Shown here: positions 63,878 through 64,000 of the stretch, in pieces
Layout of the letters: each line of letters opens with the position of its first letter
Numbering within the stretch: position 1 is the stretch's first letter
Assembly: GCA_963839475.1 (NCBI GenBank)
Contig: CAWIVH010000015.1
Span: forward strand, 124,001 to 188,000
Source: CAWIVH01 sp963839475
GTDB lineage: Bacteria; Acidobacteriota; UBA6911
DNA length: 64,000 nt
Reading direction: 5' to 3'
The notes under the pieces: model-generated
Databases searched by the model: none
The model's input: only the letters and a program-made list of their open reading frames with translations
What the model was told of the DNA's origin: nothing
Translations under genes and position numbers: made by a program

Positions 63878-64000
63878 ATGAATGTGAGACCTTTGCACGA
63901 TCGAGTGCTATTGAGACGGATTGAGGAAAAAGAATCGGTGAAGGGTGGAATCATCATTCCGGACACCGCGAAAGAAAAACCGACCGAGGGGGATGTGATA
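63878..64000 (+). CDS. groES: Co-chaperonin GroES, partial (cut by window end)
   Basis: The first 41 residues start MNVRPLHDRVLLRRIEEKES and include the mobile loop GGIIIPDTAKEKP and the following EGDVI. They match GroES. GroES caps GroEL and completes the folding chamber. AGGAGG lies at 63864-63869, eight bases before the ATG. No CIRCE operator (TTAGCACTC-N9-GAGTGCTAA) was found in the upstream 400 bases. The gene continues past 64000. Confidence 0.95.
   Translation, partial: MNVRPLHDRVLLRRIEEKESVKGGIIIPDTAKEKPTEGDVI

Noticed and set aside
1..64000. CRISPR arrays, tRNA or rRNA genes
   Set aside because: No regularly spaced direct repeats and no tRNA/rRNA signature seen by eye.

Overview
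The window looks like chromosomal DNA of an Acidobacteriota member (Solibacteres/Bryobacter-like is my best guess; there is no rRNA to confirm it). Reasons: several Tat- or Sec-exported Gfo/Idh/MocA oxidoreductases, an Oar-like TonB-dependent receptor with an N-terminal carboxypeptidase-regulatory domain, an HTH-TM-PD40 one-component protein, DUF1080 and DUF6807 (PmoA-like) proteins, two UroD-like proteins and RAYT/REP-type repeats, in moderately GC-rich DNA.

Layout. 0-2.9 kb: a PaiB-like flavin-binding protein with an unusual Tat-like leader, then a REP-associated transposase flanked by inverted GGACACCCA/TGGGTGTCC repeats. 2.9-18.6 kb: a secreted carbohydrate-utilisation neighbourhood (Gfo/Idh/MocA enzymes, MFS transporter, PmoA-like protein, two UroD-like proteins, GH109-like protein, TonB receptor, esterase). 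Three genes here are each broken by one frameshift. 18.7-27.7 kb: an aldehyde dehydrogenase, a secreted hypothetical protein, the HTH-PD40 protein, a sugar isomerase-like TIM barrel, another Gfo/Idh/MocA protein and an FAD dehydrogenase carrying a C-terminal tri-haem cytochrome c tail.

28.0-40.9 kb is the most interesting part: a compact RiPP locus. A 73-residue class I lanthipeptide-like precursor (GG cleavage site, two Cys and ten Ser/Thr in the core) lies beside a full-length LanB dehydratase, a LanC cyclase and a divergent aldo/keto-reductase-fold protein that lacks the catalytic tetrad. Its export set is of the NHLP/NHLM type: a HlyD-like adaptor, a C39-peptidase/ABC protein, a second ABC protein with a long N-terminal domain, and a stand-alone cyclic-nucleotide-binding protein. 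The parts imply this order: LanB dehydrates, LanC cyclises, the C39 domain removes the leader after GG, and the ABC pair plus HlyD protein export the product.

41.0-50.1 kb: EF-P and a DUF1080 protein, then a probable operon of an ECF sigma factor, an 823-aa FecR/anti-sigma/DUF3352-like membrane protein and a four-gene ABC-2 system. One of its permeases carries discoidin (F5/8 type C)-like sequence inserted after the first membrane helix. 50.3-64.0 kb: an alpha/beta hydrolase, a GH43/130-like propeller, a DEAD-box helicase coupled to an L7Ae-like protein, a membrane-anchored GH113-like enzyme, a NagX/DUF5009-like membrane protein, an RRM protein, MetG, a STAS protein, a small basic ORF and the start of groES. 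Dispersed palindromic or inverted repeats of several kinds sit between genes throughout. No tRNA, rRNA, CRISPR array or riboswitch was recognised.
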